DNA of 64,000 nucleotides from Bradyrhizobium diazoefficiens (GTDB lineage: Bacteria; Pseudomonadota; Alphaproteobacteria; Rhizobiales; Xanthobacteraceae). Made by a program: the position numbers and the translations under genes. The stretch spans positions 1,485,001-1,549,000 of the forward strand of contig NZ_CP067100.1 in the NCBI RefSeq assembly GCF_016616235.1, read 5' to 3'. The notes under the pieces were generated by a model that saw nothing but the letters and a program-made list of their open reading frames with translations, did no database searches and was not told where the DNA came from. Positions 46,687 through 54,550 of this stretch are shown here, piece by piece. Each line of letters opens with the position of its first letter. Position 1 is the stretch's first letter.

Positions 46687-47298
46687 ATGACCTGGTCCTT
46701 CCTGCTCACCTCGCTGATCGTCGTCGCCTCGCCCGGCACCGGCGTGCTCTACACGCTGGCGGCGGCGCTGACGCGCGGCTCGCGCGCCAGCGTGGCAGCC
46801 GCCTTCGGCTGCACGCTCGGGATCGTGCCGCATATGATGGCGGCGATGCTCGGGCTCGCCGCTGTGCTGCACACCAGCGCGCTCGCTTTCGCGGCGTTGA
46901 AATGGTGCGGCGTGCTCTATCTGCTCTACATGTCCTGGCAGGCGCTGCGTGAGACCGGAGCGCTTTCGGTCGAGGGAAAGATCAAGGAGCGGTCGAGCGG
47001 CCGCGTCATCGTCACCGGCTTCCTGATCAATATCCTCAATCCGAAGCTGTCGATCTTCTTTCTCGCCTTCCTGCCGCAGTTCATCGCCGCGGACGAGACT
47101 CATGTCGCGGCGCGGATGCTGGAATTGAGCGGCGCCTTCATGGCGATGACCTTTGCGGTGTTCGTCCTCTACGGCCTCTGCGCGGCCTCGGTGCGCGAGC
47201 GCGTGATTTCCCGCCCCGCCGTGATGACCTGGCTGCGCCGGAGCTTTGCTGCGGGATTTGCGATGCTCGGCGCCAAGCTGGCGTTCGCGGAGCGGTAG
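46687..47298 (+). CDS. LysE-family exporter 2
   Basis: This 203-residue inner-membrane protein begins with WSFLLTSLIVVASPGTGVLY and has the LysE/RhtB hallmarks LTRGSRASVAAAFGCTLGIV, KWCGVLYLLYMSWQALRETG and GFLINILNPKLSIFFLAFLP. Six hydrophobic segments are present. It shares the family, but only limited identity, with the exporter at 35384-36004, so the two are not recent duplicates. It probably exports a small amino-acid-like compound; the substrate is unknown. Confidence 0.9.
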   Translation: MTWSFLLTSLIVVASPGTGVLYTLAAALTRGSRASVAAAFGCTLGIVPHMMAAMLGLAAVLHTSALAFAALKWCGVLYLLYMSWQALRETGALSVEGKIKERSSGRVIVTGFLINILNPKLSIFFLAFLPQFIAADETHVAARMLELSGAFMAMTFAVFVLYGLCAASVRERVISRPAVMTWLRRSFAAGFAMLGAKLAFAER

Positions 47299-47305
47299 CT
47301 TCTTC

Positions 47306-47340
47306 CTCACCTCTCCCCGCCTGCGGAGAGAGGGAGAAGC
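47306..47340. repeat. short partial family A repeat
   Basis: CACCTCTCCCCGCCTGCGGAGAGAGGGAGAAG is a single self-complementary end of the family A type, without the opposite end. Confidence 0.5.
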
Positions 47341-47360
47341 GGCAGCGGAGCGCAATCAAC

Positions 47361-47384
47361 AAAAAAGCGGGCCTTGCGCCCGCC
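47361..47384 (-). terminator. terminator of the Lys/Ala peptide gene
   Basis: Read on the minus strand, GCGGGC pairs with GCCCGC around CGCAAG-like bases and is followed by six Ts. It lies about 75 bases after the stop of the small gene at 47456-47524. A second, stronger hairpin (GCCCGGG with CCCGGGC at 47409-47437) without a T run lies between. Confidence 0.7.
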
Positions 47385-47455
47385 ACCTTCGAACCAACCT
47401 TACCCGACGCCCGGGCGGAGCGAGGCTCCACCCGGGCAAAGAAAAAGAAGCCTCG

Positions 47456-47524
47456 TTACTTCTTCTTCGCCTTCTTGGCCTTTTTCGCCTTCTTCTTCGT
47501 CGCCTTCTTCGCTTTCTTAGCCAT
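47456..47524 (-). CDS. 22-residue Lys/Ala-rich basic peptide
   Basis: A frame of 22 codons from ATG 47524 to TAA 47456-47458 encodes only Lys, Ala, one Thr and the initial Met, starting MAKKAKKATKKK and continuing in K-A-K steps. GAGAGG lies about six bases before the ATG, and a hairpin and a terminator follow the stop. The composition is that of histone H1-like or H-NS-like basic tails, so nucleic-acid binding is plausible. The whole transcript has its own Shine-Dalgarno and terminator, which argues for a real gene rather than chance. I know of similar annotated tiny proteins in Bradyrhizobium but not of a function. Confidence 0.6.
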   Translation of the reverse strand: MAKKAKKATKKKAKKAKKAKKK

Positions 47525-47913
47525 AGTATCCTCTCAAAGGGTTCATGGTTAAACGCGACACGAGGGATGCTCGGCAGAGGGCCAGCCTCGCAACATCCTC
47601 GATGACAAACTCAGCAGATTCGCGAGCGCCTGCCCCGCGCTGTCACATCCGTGTCATCGCGTTATCCACAGCTCAGATGCATTTTCGGGTGATTTTCGTC
47701 CGCGAATCCGCATCGGCGCCGGTGAGATCGCTAACGATCCGGCAATCGGCGTGCGCCGTTCATGAATCCAAAACCAAACCGCATCTTTGCACGATCGCAG
47801 TGAGATTCCATTAAGTGCAACCCGCGCATTCTCCCCGCAAGAAAACGGGGACGGGTCATGGACGAACGGTTGCCAGAGATGGGAGGCGGAACGCTGCGCG
47901 TGCTGCCATCGTC
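47525..47913. other. intergenic region between the basic peptide and the GGDEF gene
   Basis: This region of 389 bases lies between divergent genes. It is less GC-rich than its neighbours. No gene, repeat or sure promoter was identified. The GGDEF frame is open back to 47815, so its start could lie a little upstream. Confidence 0.45.
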
Positions 47914-49125
47914 ATGCTGAACGTGCCGACCCTCTGGACGGTGTTCGTCATCAACTTCCTGGCGCTGGGCCTGATCTGGGCCTATGTCGCGCATGCCTAT
48001 CCCAAGCTCGAGGCGGCGCGGTTCTGGACGGCATCGGCCTTCGTCGGTGCAGCAGGCGCGATAACGGCGTTGGTCCGCCTGCTCGTCGATTCCATGCTCC
48101 CCCTGATCCTCGGCAGTGGCTGCGTGATTCTTGCGGCCTGCCTCGCCGCCATGGGGATCCGACGCTTCTACGACCGGCCGGTCTCCTGGCGGGCGAGCGC
48201 GCTGATCGTCGGGCTGACGATAGCGATCCTGCTTTTCTTCACCTTTGCCTATGACAGCATGATCTTGCGGATCGCGTCCCACGTGATCGGGCAGTCGCTA
48301 CCGCTCGCATTGACGCTGACACTGCTGTGGTCGGAGCGCGACGGCCGCGCCGCACCGGGAGCGCGACTTGCCGGCCTTGTGATCGTCCTGATGATCGGGA
48401 TTCAGTCTGCGCGGGCGATCGGCAACATGCTCGGGGGCGACTTCTCGGCATTGGCCGGCGGCCAGGCCTACGCCGTCATCGTGCTGACGATGCTGTTCCT
48501 GTCGATGACGCTCAATTTCGGCTTCCTGTTGATGGCGATGGATCGCCTGCGCGGCGAGGTCGCCGACCTGGCGCTGCTCGACGATCTCACCGGCGTCGCC
48601 AACCGGCGGCACCTGTTGCAGCGCCTGGCCGAGGAATGCGCGCGCTCGGAGCGCAGCGGCGAGCCGTTCTCGCTGCTGGTGATCGACCTCGACGGCTTCA
48701 AGACCATCAACGACACCCATGGCCATGCCGCTGGCGATGCGTGCCTGCGGCACTTCACCTTGATGGCGCAGACGCGGCTGCGGCCCGGCGACATGCTCGC
48801 CCGCACCGGCGGCGACGAGTTCTGCGTCGTGCTGCCGTCCTCCTCCTTGCAAGAGGGAGCGGCGATCGCCCGCCGCGTGCTCGAGGTCTGCCGGCAGGAC
48901 GCCGCGGCCTGCACCGACGGCGACATCCCGATCGCGATCTCCATCGGCGTCGCCGAATGGGACCGCAGCATCGGCCAATTTCCGGACAGGCTGATCGCAC
49001 ATGCCGACCACGCGCTCTATGCCGCCAAGAAGAACGGCAAGAACGATTTTGCGGTCTACGATCCCGCGCCGCCGCTCGCGCCCGAGCCGACCGGCTTGGC
49101 CGAGACCGCGCGCAAATTCGCGTAA
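47914..49125 (+). CDS. membrane-bound diguanylate cyclase (GGDEF)
   Basis: This protein of about 403 residues is counted from ATG 47914; alternative starts up to 47815 add a basic segment. The N-terminal half has about six hydrophobic helices (VPTLWTVFVINFLALGLIWA to LNFGFLLMAMDRL). The C-terminal GGDEF domain starts LLDDLTGVANRRHLLQRLAE, with LLVIDLDGFKTINDTHGHAA, the active site RTGGDEFCVVLPS at 299-303, and SIGVAEWDRS. The inhibitory I-site RxxD (Arg290-Asp293) is intact five residues before GGDEF. The enzyme should therefore make cyclic di-GMP with feedback inhibition. The input signal of the membrane part is unknown. It lies 34 bases before the amidase gene, possibly an operon. Confidence 0.93.
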   Translation: MLNVPTLWTVFVINFLALGLIWAYVAHAYPKLEAARFWTASAFVGAAGAITALVRLLVDSMLPLILGSGCVILAACLAAMGIRRFYDRPVSWRASALIVGLTIAILLFFTFAYDSMILRIASHVIGQSLPLALTLTLLWSERDGRAAPGARLAGLVIVLMIGIQSARAIGNMLGGDFSALAGGQAYAVIVLTMLFLSMTLNFGFLLMAMDRLRGEVADLALLDDLTGVANRRHLLQRLAEECARSERSGEPFSLLVIDLDGFKTINDTHGHAAGDACLRHFTLMAQTRLRPGDMLARTGGDEFCVVLPSSSLQEGAAIARRVLEVCRQDAAACTDGDIPIAISIGVAEWDRSIGQFPDRLIAHADHALYAAKKNGKNDFAVYDPAPPLAPEPTGLAETARKFA

Positions 49126-49159
49126 AGCCTGCTAGGTTCGGGTCAATTGCTGGACCCGG

Positions 49160-49786
49160 ATGATGATATCTCGCCTCATCGCGGCCGCCTTCGCCGCACT
49201 CCTCTTGATTTCCCCCGCCACTGCTGAGGACGCCGAGTTCACAAGGCTCGCACGCGCCTCCGGCACACCGGACATTCCCGGTCTGAAGATCGTCTGGCTC
49301 GCCCCCTGGGGTGACGTGCGCAATGCCCATTCCTGGCGCAACATCATCGTGCACCAGACCGAGGGGCCATCAGGCTCGGCGCGCGGCGGCGCTTTGGAGC
49401 AGGCGAAGAATCCGACGCGCCGCGGCGTCACGGTGTGGGTGGAGACCGACGGCACGGTGTATTGGGCGGTCGCGGAAAACCTGGTGCCGACCCATGGCGA
49501 CGGCGCCAATCGCAACGACAACAAGTACATCGACAACCGATCGACCTATCGCCAGGTGGTGCGCGACAACTCGATCGGCGTGGAATTCGCCGGCAACTAT
49601 CCCGATGTCACCGCAGGCCCGACGGAGGCGCAGGTCGCGGCCTGGAAGATCCTCGTGAAGGTGCTGCGCGCCCGCTACGACATCCCGCTCGACCGCGTCT
49701 ATGCGCACAACTGGATCGACTACAAGGACGCGCGCTATTGCGAGGGATGCTGGCTCGCGACGCTGGCGAGAACGTGGGGGGAATAG
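49160..49786 (+). CDS. N-acetylmuramoyl-L-alanine amidase (amidase_2 type), exported
   Basis: This 208-residue protein starts at ATG 49160 with a signal peptide (SRLIAAAFAALLLISPATA). The amidase_2 (PGRP-like) zinc fold has the first His in WRNIIVHQTEGPSGSARG, then RGVTVWVETDGTVYWAVAEN, NSIGVEFAGNYPDVTAGPTE, and the last His in VYAHNWIDYKDARYCEGCW. It cuts the amide bond between muramic acid and the peptide stem, or recycles such fragments in the periplasm. It follows the diguanylate cyclase by 34 bases. Confidence 0.85.
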   Translation: MMISRLIAAAFAALLLISPATAEDAEFTRLARASGTPDIPGLKIVWLAPWGDVRNAHSWRNIIVHQTEGPSGSARGGALEQAKNPTRRGVTVWVETDGTVYWAVAENLVPTHGDGANRNDNKYIDNRSTYRQVVRDNSIGVEFAGNYPDVTAGPTEAQVAAWKILVKVLRARYDIPLDRVYAHNWIDYKDARYCEGCWLATLARTWGE

Positions 49787-49874
49787 AAGATCCTCCGCCG
49801 TGCGGCTCAGGGCACCGGCGGCCGAAACCGCCGGTGCCGTTTTGGCCTTCGCCAAGCCGCCTGCCTTTCTCGGT

Positions 49875-50266
49875 TCAGGCAAATGCCGTGGGCAGGTCGG
49901 CCGACGGCTTCGTCACGATCTGGTGCGCGTCGCGCCAGATCACCTCGCGCTGGCGCGATGTTGTGATCTCGCGCACCGGCAGGCCGCCCTCCTCGAGCAG
50001 CCAGGCGCAGAGCGCGCGCGGCTGACGGCCTCGCGGGCCTGAGGATCGAACCAGCAGATGCCCCAGATTGAATCGCGCCGCTTGAAATGCCGCGCGATGC
50101 GCCCGGGAATCGGCAGATGTTGCCCAAACCAGGTGAACTGGTCCGAGAGCTCCTGCCGAATCCAATCCAGACAGTTGTTGCGCTGGATGTACCAGGACGC
50201 ACGAAAGAAGCCGCTCTCCGTCCGGCTGCGCGGATGGATGAGCGGTGTAACGAACCGCAAATACAT
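49875..50266 (-). pseudogene. frameshifted small conserved gene
   Basis: From ATG 50266 the minus strand reads a protein-like 80 residues (YLRFVTPLIHPRSRTESGFF, then RASWYIQRNNCLDWIRQELS and RDSIWGICWFDPQAREA). The frame then breaks in the run GCGCGCGCG near 50011-50020 and continues in another frame as ALCAWLLEEGGLPVREITTS and KPSADLPTAFA to TGA 49875-49877. The 392-base span is two bases more than a multiple of three, so either one base was lost or one CG was added. Joined, it is a soluble protein of about 130 residues of unknown function. It is a pseudogene or a sequencing error at a slippery run. Confidence 0.7.
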
Positions 50267-50297
50267 GACGATACGGCGCGACGCCGTGTTGCGTCAC

Positions 50298-50622
50298 GCC
50301 CCTCGAAACCAGATTGGATGAATGGAAGAACAGCCGCGAAAGCGGCGTTCAGCTCATGACCGGTCGCCGGCGACCTGTGGGTGGCGGCGGTCGGAACGTG
50401 TCGATCTCAACTTCATGCCGCCTCCCTTGAGAGCGTGAGCAAAGCGGCGCGGTATTGCGCCGGGCGGCAGCACATACACCAGCCGACGTCCTGCGACAAG
50501 CGGGGAGTAGCCTGGTCATTCCGGGGCGCGACGAAAATCGCGAGCCCGCAATCCATTTCGCCGCGGAGTTTGGGGGTGGAGGATTCCGGGCTCGCGCTGC
50601 GCGCGCGGAATGACGAGAGAGG
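50298..50622. other. intergenic region with a family F repeat
   Basis: No gene is supported in these 325 bases. The last third is the inverted repeat described separately. Confidence 0.5.
50515..50614. repeat. dispersed inverted repeat, family F
   Basis: GTCATTCCGGGGCGCGACGA and CGGAATGAC mark the two ends (9-bp perfect inverted repeat GTCATTCCG/CGGAATGAC). TCGCGAGCCCG and CGGGCTCGCG form a second, internal pair around GCAATCC and GGATTCC. I recall this as a very common Bradyrhizobium repeat. Confidence 0.75.
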
Positions 50623-50964
50623 CTATACCGGCTGCGTCATCCAGCCGAACAAGCGCCGGATCAATCCGGGCCGCCGCGGCAGCTGCGGCGGTTCGTCGGC
50701 CGCCAGCACGCGTTTGAAGAAGTAATCCAGGAACACCATGTCGTTCGGCTCGGTGACGGTGAATGTCTCTTCGCCGAAGAACACGCTGTAACTATAGAAG
50801 AACGGTCCCATGAGCGGGATCGTCGCTGTGCCTGCATAATCCTTCGAGATCACGAACTCCGACGGCTCCAGCCCGTGCTCGCGCATCGCCTGCTCGACCA
50901 GCGGCAGCTTGCGCATGAACTGGGCCTCGAAGCCGCCGACGGTGGATTGCAGGATGATCGACAC
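50623..50964 (-). CDS. conserved hypothetical protein
   Basis: This 113-residue protein starts at GTG 50964. Text: SIILQSTVGGFEAQFMRKLP, EQAMREHGLEPSEFVISKDY, TIPLMGPFFYSYSVFFGEET and a basic Pro/Arg-rich end (PQLPRRPGLIRRLFGW). It has no signal peptide or clear membrane helix. No known family is recognised by me. It lies alone between two dispersed repeats and is transcribed leftward. Confidence 0.65.
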   Translation of the reverse strand: MSIILQSTVGGFEAQFMRKLPLVEQAMREHGLEPSEFVISKDYAGTATIPLMGPFFYSYSVFFGEETFTVTEPNDMVFLDYFFKRVLAADEPPQLPRRPGLIRRLFGWMTQPV

Positions 50965-51042
50965 GGCGCGTGTCCGTTCGCTTGATGTTCGATGTTTTGT
51001 CGGTTGACCGGCAGCGACGGTTCAGTGAGCCACACCCCCGCT

Positions 51043-51160
51043 GTCATCGCCCGGTTTAACCGGGCGATCCAGTATCCCAGAGGCGCGCGTTGGAGAGCCC
51101 CGCTCCCGACTGGCGCCGCCGCGTACTGGATGCCCCGGTCGAGCCGGGGCATGCATCCAG
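51043..51160. repeat. dispersed inverted repeat, family B copy 3
   Basis: GTCATCGCCCGGTTTAACCG and GGCGATCCAGTATCCCAGAG open the unit; GCGTACTGGATGCCCCGGTC and GAGCCGGGGCATGCATCCAG close it. The central words CAGTAT, CCCAGAGG and GTACTGG are shared with the copy at 45883. Confidence 0.7.
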
Positions 51161-51197
51161 CGTGGAGCTGCGCTTTCTTCCACCCCCCAACAAAACG

Positions 51198-51224
51198 AAA
51201 AAGCCGGCGTTGCCGCCGGCTTTC
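51198..51224 (-). terminator. Rho-independent terminator of rpoH
   Basis: AAAGCCGGCGG and CGCCGGCTTT pair closely and, on the minus strand, are followed by TTTTTCGTTTT. It lies about 45 bases beyond the rpoH stop. Confidence 0.85.
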
Positions 51225-51267
51225 TCTCTTTCGATCCGCCAATCTCTCTACGCGGCGAAGCGCCGCT

Positions 51268-52167
51268 TTACAGCGCGGCTTCCAGCGCCGCCTGTTCCTG
51301 CCTTGCGATCGTGCCCTTGACCGCGGACTGCACCTTCTCGAAGGCGCGGACCTCGATCTGGCGGACGCGCTCGCGCGACACGCCGAACTCGGCGGCAAGG
51401 TCTTCCAGCGTCATCGGCTCATCGGCGAGGCGGCGGGCCTCGAAGATGCGGCGTTCGCGCGGGTTGAGCACGCCCATCGCGCCGTTGAGCGCGTCACGGC
51501 GGTGATCATACTCCTCGTGCTCCGCCATCATGGCTTCCTGGTTGGGCGTGTTGTCGACCAGCCAGTCCTGCCATTCGCCGGCTTCGCCGTCGTCGCGGAT
51601 CGGAGCGTTCAGCGACGCATCACCGCCGAGGCGGCGGTTCATGTCGATGACGTCCTGATCGGTGACGCCGAGGCGCTTGGCGATGACCTTCACCTGGTCG
51701 GGGCGGAGATCGCCTTCGTCCAGCGCGTTGATCTTGCTCTTCGCCTTACGCAGGTTGAAGAACAGCTTCTTCTGGTTCGCGGTGGTGCCCATCTTCACGA
51801 GCGACCAGGAACGCAGGATGTACTCTTGAATCGACGCCTTGATCCACCACATGGCGTAGGTGGCGAGACGGAACCCCTTCTCGGGTTCGAAACGCTTCAC
51901 CGCCTGCATCAGGCCGACATTGCCTTCCGAGACGACCTCGGAGATCGGCAAGCCGTAGCCGCGATAGCCCATGGCGATCTTGGCGACGAGCCGGAGATGG
52001 CTGGTGACGAGTTGGTGCGCCGCGTCGCGATCGTCATGCTCACGCCAACGCTTGGCGAGCATGTATTCCTGCTGGGGTTCCAGCATCGGGAATTTGCGGA
52101 TCTCGGCGAGGTAGCGAGAAAGGCCGGATTCTCCATTGAGGACCGGCAAAGCAGCGGTACGGGCCAT
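51268..52167 (-). CDS. rpoH: heat-shock sigma factor RpoH
   Basis: This 299-residue sigma-32 starts at ATG 52167 (GGAGGG seven bases upstream). Region 2 has LVTSHLRLVAKIAMGYRGYG, SEGNVGLMQAVKRFEPEKGF and LATYAMWWIKASIQEYILRS. The RpoH box QKKLFFNLRKAKSKI, which separates RpoH from other sigma factors and is involved in FtsH and core binding, follows at about residue 130. Region 4 is EFGVSRERVRQIEVRAFEKV. Rhizobia commonly have several RpoH paralogues; this one has the length and box of the main type. It is transcribed leftward on its own, downstream of rluD. Confidence 0.97.
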   Translation of the reverse strand: MARTAALPVLNGESGLSRYLAEIRKFPMLEPQQEYMLAKRWREHDDRDAAHQLVTSHLRLVAKIAMGYRGYGLPISEVVSEGNVGLMQAVKRFEPEKGFRLATYAMWWIKASIQEYILRSWSLVKMGTTANQKKLFFNLRKAKSKINALDEGDLRPDQVKVIAKRLGVTDQDVIDMNRRLGGDASLNAPIRDDGEAGEWQDWLVDNTPNQEAMMAEHEEYDHRRDALNGAMGVLNPRERRIFEARRLADEPMTLEDLAAEFGVSRERVRQIEVRAFEKVQSAVKGTIARQEQAALEAAL

Positions 52168-52383
52168 AGTGCGCCCTCCAAAGGTTCAGGCCCCCGATAG
52201 CGGCGGGCCAGGCAGACGACCGCTGTGTCAAAGCCGGTCGGGCTGCGATGTTCCGCGTTGGTCATTTCAACGCAGCCGCAATATATCCCATCGGGGGCCA
52301 AAAAGGGAAGGATTGCTGACGTCACGTCCCCGTGTGGCAGCTATAACTTTTTGTAAGGTAACGCTTTTCTCAATCGGCCTGCG

Positions 52384-53391
52384 TCATAGCGCCGCTTTCA
52401 ATGCGCTTTCAAGGAGAAGCAAATCCTCCGGCAGAGGTGCCTCCCAGTGAAGTAATTCTCCAGTCCTCGGGTGTTCCAATACCAGCAAATAGGCATGCAG
52501 GGCCTGCCGGCCGAGCGCGGCCAAAGCGGCCTGCGACTCGGCTCCGAGCTGGTTCGCCTTGGTCTTGAAATGCGGTCCGTAAACCGCATCGCCCATCAGG
52601 GGATGGCCGATATGGGCGAGGTGGACGCGGATCTGGTGGGTGCGCCCGGTCTCGAGCTCGCAGGCGAGCAGGGCGGCGACGCCCTTGCCGTCGCGTCCGG
52701 AAAAACTCTCCAAAACCTCCCAATGCGTCACGGCTTCGCGGCCGCCCTGGCGCACCGCCATCTTCTCGCGTGCATGCGGATGGCGGTCGATCGGCGCGTC
52801 CACTGTGCCGCGATGCCGGTTCGGCACGCCCCAAGCAAAGGCCATGTAGCCGCGCCGCATCTCGCCGGTGCGGCCGTGATCGGCGAACTGCGCCGACAGA
52901 GAGGCATGCGCCATGTCGTTCTTGGCACCCACCATCAGCCCGGTGGTGTCCTTGTCCAGCCGATGCACGATGCCGGGCCGGCGGACCCCGCCGATGCCCG
53001 ACAGCGAGGTGCCGCAATGGGCGATCAGCGCATTCACCAGCGTGCCGGTCTCGTGCCCCGCCGCGGGATGCACGACGAGTCCCTTCGGCTTGTTGATGAC
53101 GATGATGTCGTCGTCCTCGAACACGATATCGAGGGCGATCTCCTCGCCCTTGGGCTCCGCCGGAGCCGCCTCCGGCACGTCGATTATGATCGTATCGCCG
53201 GATGCGACGTGATAAGCGGGGTCGCGGACCGGGGCGGCCTTGAGGCTCACCGCGCCCGCCAGAATCAGGGTTTTCAGCCTTGATCGCGACAGGTCGGTGA
53301 GGCGCGCCGCCAGCACGCGGTCGAGCCGGGCCGAGCCCTCGTCGCCCTCGACCACGACCTCCAACCTTTGCGCTGACCCAGAGCTTTCCAT
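52384..53391 (-). CDS. rluD: 23S rRNA pseudouridine synthase, RluD family
   Basis: This 335-residue enzyme has an S4 RNA-binding domain at the N-terminus (ARLDRVLAARLTDLSRSRLK and TLILAGAVSLKAAPVRDPAY). The RluA-type catalytic domain contains DDDIIVINKPKGLVVHPAAG, the active-site HRLDKDTTGLMVGAKN (Asp in HRLDKDT), and ELETGRTHQIRVHLAHIGHP then LMGDAVYG. The family modifies uridines near helix 69 of 23S rRNA or related positions. Its start codon CAT/ATG at 53389-53391 overlaps the ATG of the divergent gene in the word CATG, so the two have no private promoter region between them. rpoH follows on the same strand. Confidence 0.93.
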   Translation of the reverse strand: MESSGSAQRLEVVVEGDEGSARLDRVLAARLTDLSRSRLKTLILAGAVSLKAAPVRDPAYHVASGDTIIIDVPEAAPAEPKGEEIALDIVFEDDDIIVINKPKGLVVHPAAGHETGTLVNALIAHCGTSLSGIGGVRRPGIVHRLDKDTTGLMVGAKNDMAHASLSAQFADHGRTGEMRRGYMAFAWGVPNRHRGTVDAPIDRHPHAREKMAVRQGGREAVTHWEVLESFSGRDGKGVAALLACELETGRTHQIRVHLAHIGHPLMGDAVYGPHFKTKANQLGAESQAALAALGRQALHAYLLVLEHPRTGELLHWEAPLPEDLLLLESALKAAL

Positions 53392-53734
53392 GACGACGTC
53401 TGATACCGCTGTTCCCGAACCGACCCCCGAGCAGGCCGCGCTGTTTGCGCGGGTGCGGCGGATGATGCTGATCGCGGGGTTGACGACGGCGCTGGCGATC
53501 TGCGCCGTCCTGATCGCGGTGGGCTACCGCCTTTTCAAGTCGGAGGGAAGGGCGGTGGAAGCGGCCGGCGATGTCACCGCCACCCTGCCCAGGGGCGCCA
53601 AAATCGTCTCCACCGGGGTTGCCGGGGACCGTCTCGTGGTCACGCTCGACCTCGGCGGGGCCACCGAGATACGCACCTTCGACGCCCATACGCTGAAGCC
53701 GGCCGGAAAGCTGAAATTTGCCAATGAGCCGTAA
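53390..53734 (+). CDS. small membrane-anchored protein (DUF6476-like)
   Basis: This 114-residue protein starts at ATG 53390, sharing the word CATG with the start of divergent rluD. It has a polar N-terminus (EPTPEQAALFARVRR), one membrane helix (MMLIAGLTTALAICAVLIAVG), and a periplasmic domain with beta strands (ATLPRGAKIVSTGVAGDRLV and ATEIRTFDAHTLKPAGKLKF). I associate this with an uncharacterised alphaproteobacterial family (DUF6476). It is linked to rluD in other rhizobia as I recall. The tRNA-Glu gene follows. Confidence 0.75.
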   Translation: MTTSDTAVPEPTPEQAALFARVRRMMLIAGLTTALAICAVLIAVGYRLFKSEGRAVEAAGDVTATLPRGAKIVSTGVAGDRLVVTLDLGGATEIRTFDAHTLKPAGKLKFANEP

Positions 53735-53791
53735 AACGGCTCCTTGGGTCCTTGCGGCGGACAAATTTCGAGGCTATTCGGTACCCCTCAC

Positions 53792-53866
53792 GCTCCCTTC
53801 GTCTAGCGGTTAGGACGCGGCCCTCTCAAGGCTGAAACAGGGGTTCGATTCCCCTAGGGAGCGCCA
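53792..53866 (+). tRNA. tRNA-Glu (CTC anticodon), CCA encoded
   Basis: Acceptor GCTCCCT with AGGGAGC, anticodon stem CGGCC/GGCTG around loop CTCTCAA (anticodon CTC), T-arm AGGGG/CCCCT with TTCGATT, discriminator G and CCA. All arms pair. Downstream sequence is gene-poor for about 680 bases. Confidence 0.95.
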
Positions 53867-54550
53867 ATGTCACACATGCAGCTCTTGTAGATTGTGTTGA
53901 GGACCTCCTCGATATCGCCACGGGTTCATGTGAGGCCGCCGCTTCGCGGCGACCTAAGTGAATTCGTCGTGTTCGGTTCCGATCCGACCAGTGAGATTAT
54001 CGCCGTCCTTCGCATCCGCCGCGGACAAGGTCGGTGGAATTGTCCGGCTCATGTCCACCATCGCCGTTGAGCGCCACGACCAAGGCTGCCAAGAGCCGAT
54101 AAGACAGGGCGCGGCCTCTCGGCCGTGGCGTCTTAGGTAAGCGCGCCGCAAGCCTGACCGTCGGCATCTTCCTTCGATAGAACCTCGAAAATCGCTGCTG
54201 CGCTTTACAAAATCGCGCCAATCTTCGCGCTGGTCTGCCTCAAGAGTTGATTTCCGTGACACGGGTCAGATGATCTCCCTCGAGCAACGGCGGCACAAGG
54301 TCGTTGCTGATCTGCCAGGGGACATCAAAGGGGGATCTGTATCCAAGCGCGCAGTTGCAGCGGTTTTGTCGTTCGTATCGATGTGCCGCGTGCCGGCACG
54401 CTTCAGCCCTGCGCTCAGCATCAAGCCGACATCCGGAGCGGAATCTAGTCGTTTCGCTCTTCAACGAACGGGCTGCCCGCCAACGCATGTGCTGCGCGGG
54501 CGGTGGGCGCTCGACCACATTCTACCAATCACGAGAGGGAGGAAGGGACC
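53867..54550. other. gene-poor region between tRNA-Glu and the tannase-family gene
   Basis: These 684 bases contain only short frames on both strands with no recognisable product. A perfect 14-bp palindrome GCGTGCCGGCACGC lies at 54388-54401, about 150 bases before the tannase-family start. Nothing similar to the tRNA 3' end was seen that would mark an attachment site. Confidence 0.45.

Noticed and set aside
52168..52383. sigma-32-type promoter before rpoH
   Set aside because: A few CTTCCC- and TATATT-like words exist, but spacing does not fit a known consensus well enough.
54388..54401. 14-bp palindrome GCGTGCCGGCACGC before the tannase-family gene
   Set aside because: Could be an operator, but GC-rich palindromes of this length arise often here and AraC proteins usually bind direct repeats.
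53867..54550. integration site at the tRNA-Glu 3' end
   Set aside because: No duplicate of the tRNA end and no integrase; only a gene-poor region.
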